Source: Halomonas sp. KG2 (lineage in GTDB: Bacteria; Pseudomonadota; Gammaproteobacteria; Pseudomonadales; Halomonadaceae). From it: a stretch of DNA of 64,000 bases. Both the position numbers and the translations under genes were made by a program. The stretch covers positions 1,240,001-1,304,000 of the forward strand of contig CP098528.1 in assembly GCA_030440445.1 (NCBI GenBank), given 5' to 3'. Below the pieces are notes generated by a model. That model worked only from the letters and a program-made list of their open reading frames with translations, made no database searches and was not told the DNA's origin. Each line of letters opens with the position of its first letter. Within the stretch, counting starts at the first letter, position 1. Positions 8,601 through 17,598 of this stretch are shown piece by piece.

Positions 8601-9179
8601 ATGCATAAGACACTAGGTGGTATCCGTTTAGTGTTGGTGAGCGTGCTGCTGGCTGGTTGTGGCGGTCAGGAGGAGGATTTGCCCCCAGAGTCGCCTGAGT
8701 CAGTCGTTGAAATGCCTAGCCCACAACAAAGCGCCGAGCCACAGGAAGTGGTTGAACCTCTCGTTGTAGCCATTTCGGCTAGCGCCTCTCTGCGCTCTGA
8801 TCGTCGTTTAATGGTAGAAGGCGAAACCAACTTACCGGACGGCGCTCTTATTCAGGTAACTATTGAGCGTGAGATAAGCCGAGTGCGTTGGCAGGAACGT
8901 ACCAGTGTTTTACAAGGGCGGTTTAATGCTGGCCCCTTTGGTTCTGGCAGTGGCTTACCGGATGGGCGATATATTGTGCAGGTTCAGCTTTCAGAAGCAG
9001 CCGTGCAGCCAGAAGCGGTTCAGGCACGCATTGGCAGTGAAGGGGAGCATTTAGCTGGCGAGCTGGTTAGTCAAACTCGCCATGGATTAGGGCAGGTTGC
9101 CACCTACTCGCGCAGTTTCTTAGTGGGCAGTGAACCAAGACGTACGCGCGACCAGGTGGACGTAGTTGAAGAAATGTAG
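8601..9179 (+). CDS. Putative lipoprotein of unknown function
   Basis: 192-residue secreted lipoprotein. A short basic N-terminus and hydrophobic core end in the lipobox LLAGC, giving lipidated Cys20. A Pro/Glu-rich spacer (residues 24-52) follows, then an immunoglobulin-like beta-rich region with VAISASASLRSDRRLMVEGE and LPDGALIQVTIERE. The second half has GSGLPDGRYIVQVQLSEAA. A GAGGAG ribosome-binding site precedes the ATG. No catalytic motif is visible. It stands alone between the toxin-antitoxin pair and the XRE regulator. The function is unknown; a periplasmic binding or adhesion role is only a guess. Confidence 0.8.
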   Translation: MHKTLGGIRLVLVSVLLAGCGGQEEDLPPESPESVVEMPSPQQSAEPQEVVEPLVVAISASASLRSDRRLMVEGETNLPDGALIQVTIEREISRVRWQERTSVLQGRFNAGPFGSGSGLPDGRYIVQVQLSEAAVQPEAVQARIGSEGEHLAGELVSQTRHGLGQVATYSRSFLVGSEPRRTRDQVDVVEEM

Positions 9180-9202
9180 GACGTGGGGGGGATAAAGATG
9201 CT

Positions 9203-9727
9203 TTAGGCAGGAGACCAGTGTGCTAGCAGTACCGCATGTATGGTGGTGTCACTGGGCGCTTTAGCAAAATGCTCAATAACATAACCTTGTTCTTGCTGGA
9301 TCAGATAATGACCAGCTTTGTGAAACACATGGGTAGGGCCTAATAGCACTAAGTCGCCTGCTGACACCGGTGAGAAATCCGTTTCTTGGCCGGGGGTTGC
9401 CATGATGCAGGGAGCTTTCCAGTCAATCTTTAGCGGCAGATAATGCGGCACCGTCATCATAGTTGCCTGAACCTGTTCCCAGGGGAGGGGGCCAGTATGT
9501 GTCAGGGTCAACAGAGGGGCGGCGCTGTCACCTTCTAGTAGGGTTGCCAAAGAGCAATCAAGGGCATCGGCGAGCGCAACAAGGCGTTCGTGGCCGATTT
9601 GTTTGATAGCACCGGATTCCCAGTAAGAAATGGTGACATCTGATACGCCTACTTTACGTGCGAGGGCAGCTTTGTTGAGCTTGGCCCGAAGCCGCAGTTG
9701 CTTTATACGTGAGCCTAGCGATTCCAT
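9203..9727 (-). CDS. XRE-family transcriptional regulator
   Basis: 174 residues. Residues 1-65 form an XRE helix-turn-helix (GSRIKQLRLRAKLNKAALAR, GVSDVTISYWESGAIKQIG). The C-terminal part, about 100-170, resembles the LexA/S24 fold (SAGDLVLLGPTHVFHKAGHYLI) but I see no Ser/Lys proteolytic pair, so autocleavage is not expected. It is divergent from gltX and convergent with the lipoprotein gene. Its targets are unknown; it could act on itself or on a neighbour. Confidence 0.82.
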   Translation of the reverse strand: MESLGSRIKQLRLRAKLNKAALARKVGVSDVTISYWESGAIKQIGHERLVALADALDCSLATLLEGDSAAPLLTLTHTGPLPWEQVQATMMTVPHYLPLKIDWKAPCIMATPGQETDFSPVSAGDLVLLGPTHVFHKAGHYLIQQEQGYVIEHFAKAPSDTTIHAVLLAHWSPA

Positions 9728-9971
9728 TTCATTTTCCTATCGTTGAGCTAAACAAGCTCGTTGAGTGACTTCCACCCTATTCGGCGGCGCTCTGTGCATA
9801 CTAGAAATTGCGAGGCGTTCTCAAGTATGAACACGAATCATAGGGCTGCGCCATACTAAGCGATTGTGCTTTAACGCGCATCTTCCTATTAGTGAGCCTC
9901 CAACTTCTGATCAGACGCTTTTAAGTCAAACTCGTTCCCTGCAAGGTACTGCTGGTTGCCTTAAGGGTGCG

Positions 9972-9977
9972 TATAAT
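9972..9977 (+). promoter_or_regulatory. -10 element of gltX promoter
   Basis: A perfect TATAAT lies 34 bases before the gltX start codon. The matching -35 region is poor (CTGCTG at 17-bp spacing), so the assignment is moderate. Confidence 0.5.
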
Positions 9978-10010
9978 GCCGAGACGCTTTATTGCCAAAA
10001 GGACATTTTG

Positions 10011-11489
10011 ATGACCGTTCGTACTCGTATCGCGCCTTCTCCAACGGGTGATCCGCATGTAGGTACTGCTTATATTGCGCTGTTTAATCTCTGTTTTGCG
10101 CGCCAGCATGGTGGCCAGTTCATTCTGCGCATTGAAGACACCGATCGGGTTCGGTCTACCGCTGAATCAGAACAGATGATTTTAGATTCATTACGTTGGC
10201 TGGGGCTGGAGTGGGATGAGGGCCCTGATGTGGGCGGCCCTCACGGCCCGTATCGGCAAAGCGAGCGTGGTGATATCTACGCCCAGTACGCCCAGCAGCT
10301 TATGGATGCAGGGCATGCCTTTAAGTGTTACCGCACCAGTGAAGAGTTGGATGAACTGCGGGAAGCTCGCAAAGCGGCGGGTATGCACTTGGCTTTGAAA
10401 CCCGTTGACTTAGCGTTAGCTGCGGATGAGCAGGCTCGTCGTGAGCAGGAAGGCTGGCCTTATGTCGTTCGCATGAAGGTACCGAGCACCGGCGTTTGTG
10501 TGGTGAACGATATGTTGCGCGGCACAATCGAAGTTGAATGGGCGCAAGTTGATGCTCAAATTCTGCTGAAGTCGGATGGCATGCCTACCTATCATCTGGC
10601 AAACGTGGTTGATGATCACCTGATGAACATTACCCATGTGCTGCGTGGCGAAGAGTGGATTAATTCAGCGCCTAAGCATCAGTTACTTTATGAATACTTC
10701 GGCTGGGAAATGCCGCAGTTGTGCCATATGCCGCTACTGCGCAACCCCGATAAGTCCAAGCTATCCAAGCGCAAAAACCCAACGTCGATTAACTATTATC
10801 GGCGCATGGGGTTCTTGCCTCAGGCGGTCACTAATTACTTAGGCCGTATGGGTTGGTCGATGCCTGACGAGCGTGAGAAGTTTAGCTTGTCAGATATGAT
10901 GGCTGAGTTTGATATTCAGCGAGTATCGTTAGGTGGACCGGTGTTTGATTTGGAAAAATTGACCTGGTTGAACGGCGTTTATATTCGTGAAGACTTAGAT
11001 GACGATGCGCTACTTCAAGCGCTTCGGGAATGGGCATTCAATGAAGAGTACGTGAAACAAATACTTCCTCAGGTGCGTCCTCGTGTGGAAACCCTTTCCC
11101 AAGTAATTCCTCTGGCGGGGCACTTTTTCTCTGGGCTGCCTGCGCTAACGGAAAACGACTTCGATAGCGTGAAGCTTGAGAAAGAAGAGCTGGTTAAGCT
11201 GCTGCAATTCTTGGTGTGGCGCTTTGAAGCCGTGCCAGCATGGACGAAAGAGGTGCTCTTGGCTGAAGTTAAACTGCTTGCTGAGCATTTCGATATTAAG
11301 ATGAAGGCTTTCCTAGCCCCTGTTTTTATTGCCATTACGGGCAGTACGTCGAGCACCTCTGTAATGGATGCCATGGCGATCTTAGGTTCCGACGTGACGC
11401 GAGCACGGCTACGTAGTGCCATTGACGTATTAGGCGGTGTTTCTAAGAAGCAAGCCAAACGCTTTGAAAAAGAGTTTCGTGATCTCTAA
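10011..11489 (+). CDS. gltX: Glutamyl-tRNA synthetase
   Basis: Class I aminoacyl-tRNA synthetase that charges tRNA-Glu. The catalytic Rossmann fold starts [20 protein letters not shown], where HVGT is the HIGH signature. [13 protein letters not shown] follows, and the second signature [16 protein letters not shown] is the KMSKS loop. The C-terminal anticodon-binding helical domain ends [11 protein letters not shown]. The protein is 492 residues, normal for the family. The open frame extends upstream to 9864, but the start at 10011 gives the conserved [13 protein letters not shown] and has an AAAAGGA site. A tRNA-Glu gene lies 300 bp downstream, so enzyme and substrate are neighbours. Confidence 0.97.
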   Translation: MTVRTRIAPSPTGDPHVGTAYIALFNLCFARQHGGQFILRIEDTDRVRSTAESEQMILDSLRWLGLEWDEGPDVGGPHGPYRQSERGDIYAQYAQQLMDAGHAFKCYRTSEELDELREARKAAGMHLALKPVDLALAADEQARREQEGWPYVVRMKVPSTGVCVVNDMLRGTIEVEWAQVDAQILLKSDGMPTYHLANVVDDHLMNITHVLRGEEWINSAPKHQLLYEYFGWEMPQLCHMPLLRNPDKSKLSKRKNPTSINYYRRMGFLPQAVTNYLGRMGWSMPDEREKFSLSDMMAEFDIQRVSLGGPVFDLEKLTWLNGVYIREDLDDDALLQALREWAFNEEYVKQILPQVRPRVETLSQVIPLAGHFFSGLPALTENDFDSVKLEKEELVKLLQFLVWRFEAVPAWTKEVLLAEVKLLAEHFDIKMKAFLAPVFIAITGSTSSTSVMDAMAILGSDVTRARLRSAIDVLGGVSKKQAKRFEKEFRDL

Positions 11490-11575
11490 TGTCTAGTTGA
11501 TGTTTAGGACTTGGCGCTAGCGGGCTTTCCAAAGGTGCCTGTAATACGAGTACTTGAAAAGGGTGCTTGAAAGGC

Positions 11576-11604
11576 TTGACGAAGGCGGGCGTAATCAGTA
11601 ACAT
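11576..11604 (+). promoter_or_regulatory. Promoter of the tRNA-Ala/tRNA-Glu unit
   Basis: TTGACG, a 17-bp spacer, then TAACAT, ending 22 bp before the tRNA-Ala 5' end. This is a good sigma-70 match and fits a stable-RNA promoter. Confidence 0.65.
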
Positions 11605-11626
11605 ACGCTCCGTCTTCGAGACATGT

Positions 11627-11702
11627 GGGGCCTTAGCTCAGCTGGGAGAGCGCAACACTGGCAGTGTTGAGGTCAGCGGTTCGATCCCGCTAGGCTCCAC
11701 CA
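11627..11702 (+). tRNA. tRNA-Ala (anticodon GGC)
   Basis: A 76-nt cloverleaf. The acceptor GGGGCCT pairs with AGGCTCC, with discriminator A and an encoded CCA. The D-arm is AGCTCAGCTGGGAGAGC. The anticodon stem-loop CAACA-CTGGCAG-TGTTG has anticodon GGC, and the T-arm AGCGGTTCGATCCCGCT is intact. It reads Ala codon GCC. Confidence 0.97.
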
Positions 11703-11784
11703 ATATCGAAAACTCTGGTTGTCAATTTTCAATACAAAGTTTTCAATATGGCGTCTCAAGGCCGTATTTGTTTAGGTTAATAAC

Positions 11785-11860
11785 GTCCCATTCGTCTAGT
11801 GGTCTAGGACACCGCCCTTTCACGGCGGTAACAGGGGTTCGAACCCCCTATGGGACGCCA
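11785..11860 (+). tRNA. tRNA-Glu (anticodon TTC)
   Basis: A 76-nt cloverleaf. The acceptor GTCCCAT pairs with ATGGGAC, with discriminator G and an encoded CCA. The anticodon arm CCGCC-CTTTCAC-GGCGG has anticodon TTC, and the T-arm is GGGGTTCGAACCCCC. It lies 82 bp after tRNA-Ala, with no promoter of its own visible, so the two are probably co-transcribed. It is the substrate of the gltX product upstream. Confidence 0.97.
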
Positions 11861-12280
11861 TCTCCTACTTCCCCAAAATTTATTTGCAGATTTATTGTCG
11901 GCAAACATTTCTCAAGATACGCATTTTAATTAAAGGCAATGAGGCAACTCATCTGTCGGTTTTTGCGTTCCCGTTATTATGGCCATTGGCTGAAATCATT
12001 CTCATTTCAATCGTTTTTGGGCGATTTTGTGCTTGACTTGTCCACTTTTGCAAGTTTGCGGAAGGGGTTGTGCACAACCCTGGGCTGTTGTCTCAAAAAA
12101 TCAGTGATTTAGCATTATTTCTTTTAAATCAATAAGTTACATTAGGTTAAAAAATGATCAATTTAAGGCTGGGTCACTGTTCATGGCGATTGTGGGACGT
12201 TTTGTAGTGGTTGTGAACAGGGTTATCCACAGATAGTGTGGAAAACCCTTTTCAAGATCGAGACGCTTAAAAGTCAAGCA
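11861..12280. other. AT-rich intergenic region with DnaA-box-like 9-mers
   Basis: 420 bases without a supportable gene. It holds a perfect DnaA-box consensus TTATCCACA at 12223-12231, an 8/9 match TTTTCCACA on the minus strand at 12237-12245, weaker relatives TTGTCCACT (12038), TTGTGCACA (12068, inside a palindrome TTGTGCACAA) and TTGTGAACA (12211), and an AT-rich block at about 12091-12168. The arrangement resembles an initiator-protein binding region, but function is not established. Confidence 0.4.
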
Positions 12281-13162
12281 TTATTCTGGCTTTTGGAGGC
12301 GCTTTAAAAGCGACGAAGTGTCCCAGCGTCCTCCATCCATGCGTTGCACATCAGCATAAAATTGGTCAACAAGGGCGGTTACGGGTAGCGTGGCACTCAG
12401 TCGACGAGCTTGCTCTAAACAAATGCCTAAATCTTTGCGCATCCAGTCCACTGCAAAGCCATGATTGTACTCATTGGCAATCATCGTTTTGTGGCGGTTT
12501 TCCATCTGCCATGAACCAGCGGCACCCTTGGATACCACATCAATTACCTGTTGTTGATCCAGCCCTGCTTGTTCGGCGAAATGGAGACCTTCGGCAAGAC
12601 CTTGTACCAAGCCAGCAATACAAATCTGGTTAACCATTTTAGTAAGCTGGCCACTGCTAGCGCTGCCCATCAGTGTGACGGCGCGAGCGTAGTGATTAAG
12701 GATAGGGAGGACAGCGTCAAAGTGTGTCTGTTCACCACCACACATAATCGTCAGTGCGCCATTTTCAGCCCCTTGCTGCCCGCCGGAGACGGGGGCGTCT
12801 AAAAAGGCTACACCTTGCTCGCGGCAGGTGGTGTCTAGTTCCAGAGCAAGGTCTGCAGAGGCAGTCGTGTGGTCGATGAGATAGGTGCCGGTTGTCATGC
12901 TGCTTAGCACGCCGTCGGTGCCGGTAGTTACTTGCCTGACGTCGTCGTCATTACCTACGCATATCAAAACAAGGTCAGCGCCGTCAGCGGCTTCTCTAGG
13001 GGTGGCGTGTGCAGTGCCGCCATACTCGTTTGCCCAGGCATCTGCTTTACTGCTTGTGCGGTTGTAAACACGCGTTGTAAGGCCTTGTTTGGCAAGATGG
13101 CCTGCCATGGGGTAGCCCATAACGCCCAGGCCAATAAAAGCAACAGTAGTGATGGTTCGCAT
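12281..13162 (-). CDS. NAD(P)-dependent 3-hydroxyisobutyrate dehydrogenase-family protein
   Basis: Beta-hydroxyacid dehydrogenase of 293 residues. The N-terminal Rossmann fold has the dinucleotide motif GLGVMGYPMAGHLAK (residues about 12-26) followed by VYNRTSSKADAW; the Arg after the second strand favours NADP(H). The substrate motif DAPVSGGQQGAENGALT and the catalytic-Lys segment GQLTKMVNQICIAG are both intact. Relatives are 3-hydroxyisobutyrate dehydrogenase, tartronate-semialdehyde reductase and glyoxylate/succinic-semialdehyde reductase. The short length and NADP-like motif make the reductase group possible. It reads in the same direction as gltA but is separated from it by a strong terminator, so it is probably independent. 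Confidence 0.85.
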   Translation of the reverse strand: MRTITTVAFIGLGVMGYPMAGHLAKQGLTTRVYNRTSSKADAWANEYGGTAHATPREAADGADLVLICVGNDDDVRQVTTGTDGVLSSMTTGTYLIDHTTASADLALELDTTCREQGVAFLDAPVSGGQQGAENGALTIMCGGEQTHFDAVLPILNHYARAVTLMGSASSGQLTKMVNQICIAGLVQGLAEGLHFAEQAGLDQQQVIDVVSKGAAGSWQMENRHKTMIANEYNHGFAVDWMRKDLGICLEQARRLSATLPVTALVDQFYADVQRMDGGRWDTSSLLKRLQKPE

Positions 13163-13243
13163 AGAGCACCTTGTGGGTGTGTGATGAGTATTAGGGATGT
13201 GGAATATTTTGTGTGAGTAATAAAAAAAGAATTTACGATAAGC

Positions 13244-13269
13244 AAAAGGCCACCCGTGGGTGGCCTTTT
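13244..13269. terminator. Rho-independent terminator downstream of gltA
   Basis: Perfect 12-bp stem AAAAGGCCACCC / GGGTGGCCTTTT with a 2-nt centre and A/T tracts on both ends. It lies just after the gltA stop on the minus strand. Confidence 0.85.
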
Positions 13270-13303
13270 ATTATCCTAGTGACGCTACGTTGTTACCGTG
13301 GCG

Positions 13304-14590
13304 TTATTTTTTAGGATAATCGCGCATGTCGTGGCCAATATACAGCTGGCGCGGGCGGCCAATTTTGTAGCTTTCGCTGAGCATTTCATGCCAGTGAGAG
13401 ATCCAGCCAATGGTGCGAGATACCGCGAAAATAACGGTAAACATATTGGTCGGTATGCCCATGGCTTTGAGAATGATGCCAGAGTAGAAGTCGACGTTTG
13501 GATACAGCTTGCGCTCAATAAAGTACTCATCTTCAAGGGCGATTTGCTCAAGGCGCTTGGCGATTTTGAGCTGCGGGTCGTCAGCTAAGCCAAGCTCAGC
13601 AAGGACTTCATCACAGGTCTCTTTCATTACTTTGGCGCGCGGGTCAAAGTTGCGATATACGCGGTGCCCAAAGCCCATCAGCTTGAAGGGATCATCTTTA
13701 TCTTTTGCTTTGTCGACAAAGCGCTGAATGTTTTCTTCAGAGTCGTCGCCAATTTCATCAAGCATATTCAGTACGGCTTCGTTGGCGCCGCCGTGTGCAG
13801 GACCCCAAAGTGCCGCAATACCGGCGCTGATACAGGCAAAGGGGTTGGCGCCGGTTGAGCCTGCTAAGCGTACTGTAGAGGTCGAGGCGTTTTGCTCATG
13901 ATCCGCGTGCAACATAAAGATGCGGTCCATGGCTTTCGCGTATACCGGATTGATTTTGTACTCTTCGCACGGGTTGCTGAACATCATGTAGAGGAAGTTT
14001 TCTGCATAGCTCAGGTCGTTGCGGGGGTAGTTGAACGGCTGGCCAACATTATACTTGTGCGACATTGCGGCCAGGGTCGGCATTTTTGCAATGAGGCGAA
14101 TAGCGCTGATCACGCGATCTTCTTCTTGGGTGATGTCCATGTGGTCATGGTAGAAAGCAGCTAGGCCGCCAACGACGCCACAAAGAATAGACATTGGGTG
14201 CGCATCGCGGCGGAACCCTTTGAAGAAATTGTTGATTTGGTCGTGCACCATGGTGTGGTTACGAATGCGCGACTCGAAATCTGCATACTGTTCATCGTTA
14301 GGCAGCTCACCGAATAGCAGGGTGTAGCATACCTCGACAAAATTAGACTCTTTGGCCAGTTGGTCGATAGGGTAGCCGCGGTGTAGCAGCACGCCCTTTC
14401 CGCCATCAATATAAGTGATAGCGGACTGGCAGGAAGAGGTGGCCATGAAGCCGGGATCGTAGGTAAACAGGCCTTCAGCACCTAAGCCGCGTACGTCGAT
14501 GACGTCGGGGCCAAGTGTGCCGGAATACATGGGTAGTTCGATCGATTTTTCTAGACCGTCTACCGTCAATGTCGCTTTCCTGTCAGCCAT
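13304..14590 (-). CDS. gltA: Citrate synthase (type II)
   Basis: Condenses oxaloacetate and acetyl-CoA to citrate. At 428 residues it has the length of the hexameric, NADH-sensitive proteobacterial type. Catalytic motifs are present: [13 protein letters not shown] (first His), [14 protein letters not shown] (second His) and PNVDFYSG (Asp). The N-terminus has the typical small beta domain ([18 protein letters not shown]). An AAAGGAGG ribosome-binding site sits just before the ATG. It is divergent from sdhCDAB, so the entry step of the TCA cycle and the downstream steps share one 475-bp control region. Confidence 0.97.
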   Translation of the reverse strand: MADRKATLTVDGLEKSIELPMYSGTLGPDVIDVRGLGAEGLFTYDPGFMATSSCQSAITYIDGGKGVLLHRGYPIDQLAKESNFVEVCYTLLFGELPNDEQYADFESRIRNHTMVHDQINNFFKGFRRDAHPMSILCGVVGGLAAFYHDHMDITQEEDRVISAIRLIAKMPTLAAMSHKYNVGQPFNYPRNDLSYAENFLYMMFSNPCEEYKINPVYAKAMDRIFMLHADHEQNASTSTVRLAGSTGANPFACISAGIAALWGPAHGGANEAVLNMLDEIGDDSEENIQRFVDKAKDKDDPFKLMGFGHRVYRNFDPRAKVMKETCDEVLAELGLADDPQLKIAKRLEQIALEDEYFIERKLYPNVDFYSGIILKAMGIPTNMFTVIFAVSRTIGWISHWHEMLSESYKIGRPRQLYIGHDMRDYPKK

Positions 14591-14665
14591 GCTGGCCTCC
14601 TTTCGAATTCGGTTTGGGACGTAATGTCGTTGTTTCGCATACCGCGCCGGCGAAAAGGCTCGCCT

Positions 14666-14693
14666 ACTATAGAAGTGTGCGACATTTTGTCAA
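14666..14693 (-). promoter_or_regulatory. Sigma-70 promoter of gltA
   Basis: On the minus strand: TTGACA (14693-14688), a 16-bp spacer, then TATAGT (14671-14666). This is a near-consensus promoter 76 bp upstream of the gltA start codon. Confidence 0.7.
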
Positions 14694-14916
14694 TTAGCCT
14701 AAGCGCTAGGTATCCTTGTACAGTTATTGTTGTGTTGGATAATCTTTGTATATGATGAGTATGGAGTTCGTGGTGGAGGCGTCAGGGGGTTGACGACACG
14801 TTAACGGACTTATCAAACCATCAATCTCCTGTCACTATAACCATGCTGCAACGCAAAATCGACTCAGGTTGACCTCAATTTTCTTGCACCATAGTCGAGT
14901 TAAGCTTGAGTTCGGT

Positions 14917-14945
14917 TTGTCAGCAGGGGCGAAGGTTCTTATAAT
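14917..14945 (+). promoter_or_regulatory. Sigma-70 promoter of sdhCDAB
   Basis: TTGTCA, a 17-bp spacer, then a perfect TATAAT. It would give a leader of about 125 nt before the sdhC start. Confidence 0.65.
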
Positions 14946-15017
14946 CCACGGCGCGCGACCGGCAGGTAGGAGGTCGTGCTCGACTTGGCAACGGCCGAGC
15001 CCCTTCCAGCAACCACT

Positions 15018-15055
15018 GCCCGCTCGGGCCATGCCCGACCTGTCGCAGAGCGGGC
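15018..15055 (+). promoter_or_regulatory. Nested hairpin in the sdhC leader
   Basis: GCCCGCTC (15018-15025) pairs with GAGCGGGC (15048-15055), and an inner GGGC-CAT-GCCC hairpin fills the loop. It ends about 10-20 nt before the sdhC start, so it could affect ribosome access. No described RNA class is assigned. Confidence 0.4.
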
Positions 15056-15076
15056 CAAGAGAGTGTGTATAACGCC

Positions 15077-15454
15077 GTGAATAGCAAACGACCCGTAAAC
15101 TTAGACCTTACTACGATACATTTCCCACTACCGGCGCTAACGTCGATTACACACCGTATTACGGGTGTCATCCTCTTCGTTGGCCTGATCTTCGCTTTTT
15201 GGGCGCTGGGTAAATCACTATCGTCTCCGGCTGGCTTTGATGCCGTCAGCAACGCATTGGCCAATAACTTTTTCGCCAAGTTCATTGCCTGGGGATTGTT
15301 ATCCGCATTGGCATTCCATTTTGTAGCAGGCATTAAACACCTGTTGATGGATGCGGATATCGGCGTGACCCTAGAAGGTGGCGTGAAAAAAGCACAAATC
15401 ACTGTTGTCGTCAGTGTCGTTCTGATCATCCTGGCAGGAGTTTGGGTATGGTAA
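15077..15454 (+). CDS. sdhC: Succinate dehydrogenase cytochrome b556 subunit
   Basis: Membrane anchor of complex II that helps bind heme b and ubiquinone. It opens with NSKRPVNLDLTTIHFPLPAL, followed by SITHRITGVILF (quinone-site Ser and Arg) and three transmembrane helices. The heme-ligand His lies in the second helix region ALAFHFVAGIKHLLMD. I use GTG 15077 (125 residues), which gives the normal N-terminus; a GTG at 15065 is also possible. The end overlaps sdhD (ATGGTAA). Confidence 0.93.
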   Translation: MNSKRPVNLDLTTIHFPLPALTSITHRITGVILFVGLIFAFWALGKSLSSPAGFDAVSNALANNFFAKFIAWGLLSALAFHFVAGIKHLLMDADIGVTLEGGVKKAQITVVVSVVLIILAGVWVW

Positions 15455-15795
15455 CCAACATCACAAGTTTTGGCCGTAGCGGATTATCCGATTGGCTAAT
15501 GCAGCGCGTTTCAGCGGTAATCCTGGCTGTATATACCGTCTTTATCGTCGCCTACCTGCTGCTCAATCCTAATCTGGATTACTACGCTTGGAGTGGACTG
15601 TTCGATCAAACTTGGATGCGTATTTTCTCGCTGCTCGCATTTGTTTCCATTGCAGCGCACGCCTGGATCGGTTTGTGGACGGTCACCACCGATTATCTCA
15701 AGTCCACTCGCCTGCGCGTGGGTGCCCAGACTCTGATTATTCTGGCCATCTTCGTATATCTGGTGTGGGGCATTCAAATTCTGTGGGGAGCTTGA
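15448..15795 (+). CDS. sdhD: Succinate dehydrogenase hydrophobic membrane anchor subunit
   Basis: Second membrane anchor of complex II, 115 residues with three transmembrane helices. Key segments are SGLSDWLMQRVSAVILAVYT, SIAAHAWIGLWTVTTDYLK (heme b ligand His and quinone-site region) and a final hydrophobic helix. The ATG at 15448 overlaps the sdhC stop; an in-frame TTG at 15442 is less likely. CAGGAG upstream serves as the ribosome-binding site. Confidence 0.93.
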   Translation: MVTNITSFGRSGLSDWLMQRVSAVILAVYTVFIVAYLLLNPNLDYYAWSGLFDQTWMRIFSLLAFVSIAAHAWIGLWTVTTDYLKSTRLRVGAQTLIILAIFVYLVWGIQILWGA

Positions 15796-15798
15796 TAC

Positions 15799-17571
15799 AT
15801 GTCTAACCTTCGTAGCCTGACATTTGACGCCATTATCATCGGTGGCGGTGGCTCTGGCTTACGTGCTGCTTTAGAACTTGCCAAATCTGGTAAAAAGACA
15901 GCCGTACTGTCCAAAGTGTTCCCGACACGCTCTCACACGGTTTCTGCCCAGGGTGGTATTACTTGTGCCATCGCATCGTCAGATCCGAACGATGATTGGC
16001 GCTGGCACATGTACGACACTGTTAAAGGCGGCGACTACATTGCCGACCAAGACGCAGCTGAGTACATGTGTTCAGAAGGCCCGAAAGCGGTGTTTGAGCT
16101 TGAGCACATGGGGCTGCCGTTCTCGCGCTTTGATAATGGCCGTATTTATCAGCGTCCGTTTGGTGGTCAGTCGAAAAACTTCGGCGAAGGCGGTCAGGCG
16201 GCACGTACCTGCGCAGCCGCTGACCGTACTGGCCACGCACTGCTTCACACGCTCTACCAAAACAACCTCAAGAACAACACCACGTTCTTGAATGAGTGGT
16301 ACGCGGTAGATCTGGTGAAAAACAGCAACGGTGATGTGGTTGGTTGTATCGCCATGTGCATCGAAACGGGCGAAGTTGTCCACGTTAAATCGAAAGCCAC
16401 TGTTCTGGCCACGGGTGGTGCAGGTCGTATCTACGCCTCTACTACTAATGCCTTGATCAATACTGGCGATGGTATCGGCATGGCGCTACGTGCTGGCTTC
16501 CCGATGCAGGACATGGAAATGTGGCAGTTCCACCCGACCGGTATTTATGGTGCGGGTACGCTGGTCACTGAAGGTTGCCGTGGTGAAGGTGGTTACCTGA
16601 TCAATAAAGATGGCGAACGCTTCATGGAACGCTATGCGCCGAACGCCAAAGACTTGGCAGGCCGTGACGTTGTTGCACGTTCAATGGTCATGGAAATTCT
16701 GGAAGGTCGTGGTTGTGGCGAGAAGGGCGATCACGTCTTCTTGAAGCTTGATCACCTGGGTGAAGAAGTTCTTGGTAAGCGCCTGCCGGGTATCGTTGAG
16801 CTGTCGAAAACGTTTGCTCACGTTGATCCTGCAAAAGATCCGATTCCTGTCGTGCCGACTTGCCACTACATGATGGGCGGTATCCCGACCAATATTCATG
16901 GTCAGGCAATTACCCAGGACGAAAGCGGCAACGATCATATCGTTAACGGTTTGTTTGCTTGTGGTGAAGCGGCGTGTGTATCGGTTCACGGTGCTAACCG
17001 CTTGGGCGGTAACTCACTGCTGGATCTGGTGGTCTTCGGTCGTGCGGCGGGTATGTTTATTGAAGGCGCGCTGAACGAAGGTATTGATTACCTGGATGCT
17101 TCTGAATCTGATATCGAATCAGCGATGAAACGTATTACGCGCTGGAATGAATCGGAAGGTGGCGAGAGCATACCTGAGCTTAAAGCAGAGCTCCAAGACA
17201 TCATGCAGACCTCTTTCGGTGTATTCCGTGAAGAGAAGAATATGCAGGAAGGTGTCAAAAAACTGGCGGATCTGCGCAGCCGTATTGCCAACGCGCACCT
17301 GCCTGACAAGTCCAATGCGTTCAACACGGCGCGTGTTGAAGCTTTAGAACTTGATAACCTAATGGAAGTGGCAGAAGCAACGGCGATTGCTGCCCTTGAG
17401 CGTAATGAGAGCCGTGGTGCGCACTCGCGCTACGACTATCCTGACCGTGATGATGTCAACTGGCTGAAGCACTCGCTTTACTTCCCGGCCACGAAAGAGC
17501 TGAAGAAGCGCGACGTTAACTTCAAGCCGAAAACTGTTGATACATTCGAGCCTAAGGTTCGCACCTACTAA
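15799..17571 (+). CDS. sdhA: Succinate dehydrogenase flavoprotein subunit
   Basis: Catalytic subunit that oxidises succinate to fumarate; 590 residues. The FAD-binding motif is [16 protein letters not shown], and the covalent-FAD His lies in [11 protein letters not shown]. Substrate-site segments are [28 protein letters not shown] and [20 protein letters not shown]. The C-terminus [18 protein letters not shown] is typical. It starts three bases after the sdhD stop and is part of the sdhCDAB transcript. Confidence 0.98.
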   Translation: MSNLRSLTFDAIIIGGGGSGLRAALELAKSGKKTAVLSKVFPTRSHTVSAQGGITCAIASSDPNDDWRWHMYDTVKGGDYIADQDAAEYMCSEGPKAVFELEHMGLPFSRFDNGRIYQRPFGGQSKNFGEGGQAARTCAAADRTGHALLHTLYQNNLKNNTTFLNEWYAVDLVKNSNGDVVGCIAMCIETGEVVHVKSKATVLATGGAGRIYASTTNALINTGDGIGMALRAGFPMQDMEMWQFHPTGIYGAGTLVTEGCRGEGGYLINKDGERFMERYAPNAKDLAGRDVVARSMVMEILEGRGCGEKGDHVFLKLDHLGEEVLGKRLPGIVELSKTFAHVDPAKDPIPVVPTCHYMMGGIPTNIHGQAITQDESGNDHIVNGLFACGEAACVSVHGANRLGGNSLLDLVVFGRAAGMFIEGALNEGIDYLDASESDIESAMKRITRWNESEGGESIPELKAELQDIMQTSFGVFREEKNMQEGVKKLADLRSRIANAHLPDKSNAFNTARVEALELDNLMEVAEATAIAALERNESRGAHSRYDYPDRDDVNWLKHSLYFPATKELKKRDVNFKPKTVDTFEPKVRTY

Positions 17572-17598
17572 TCTCTGCACTGACGAGAGGGAGTCACC

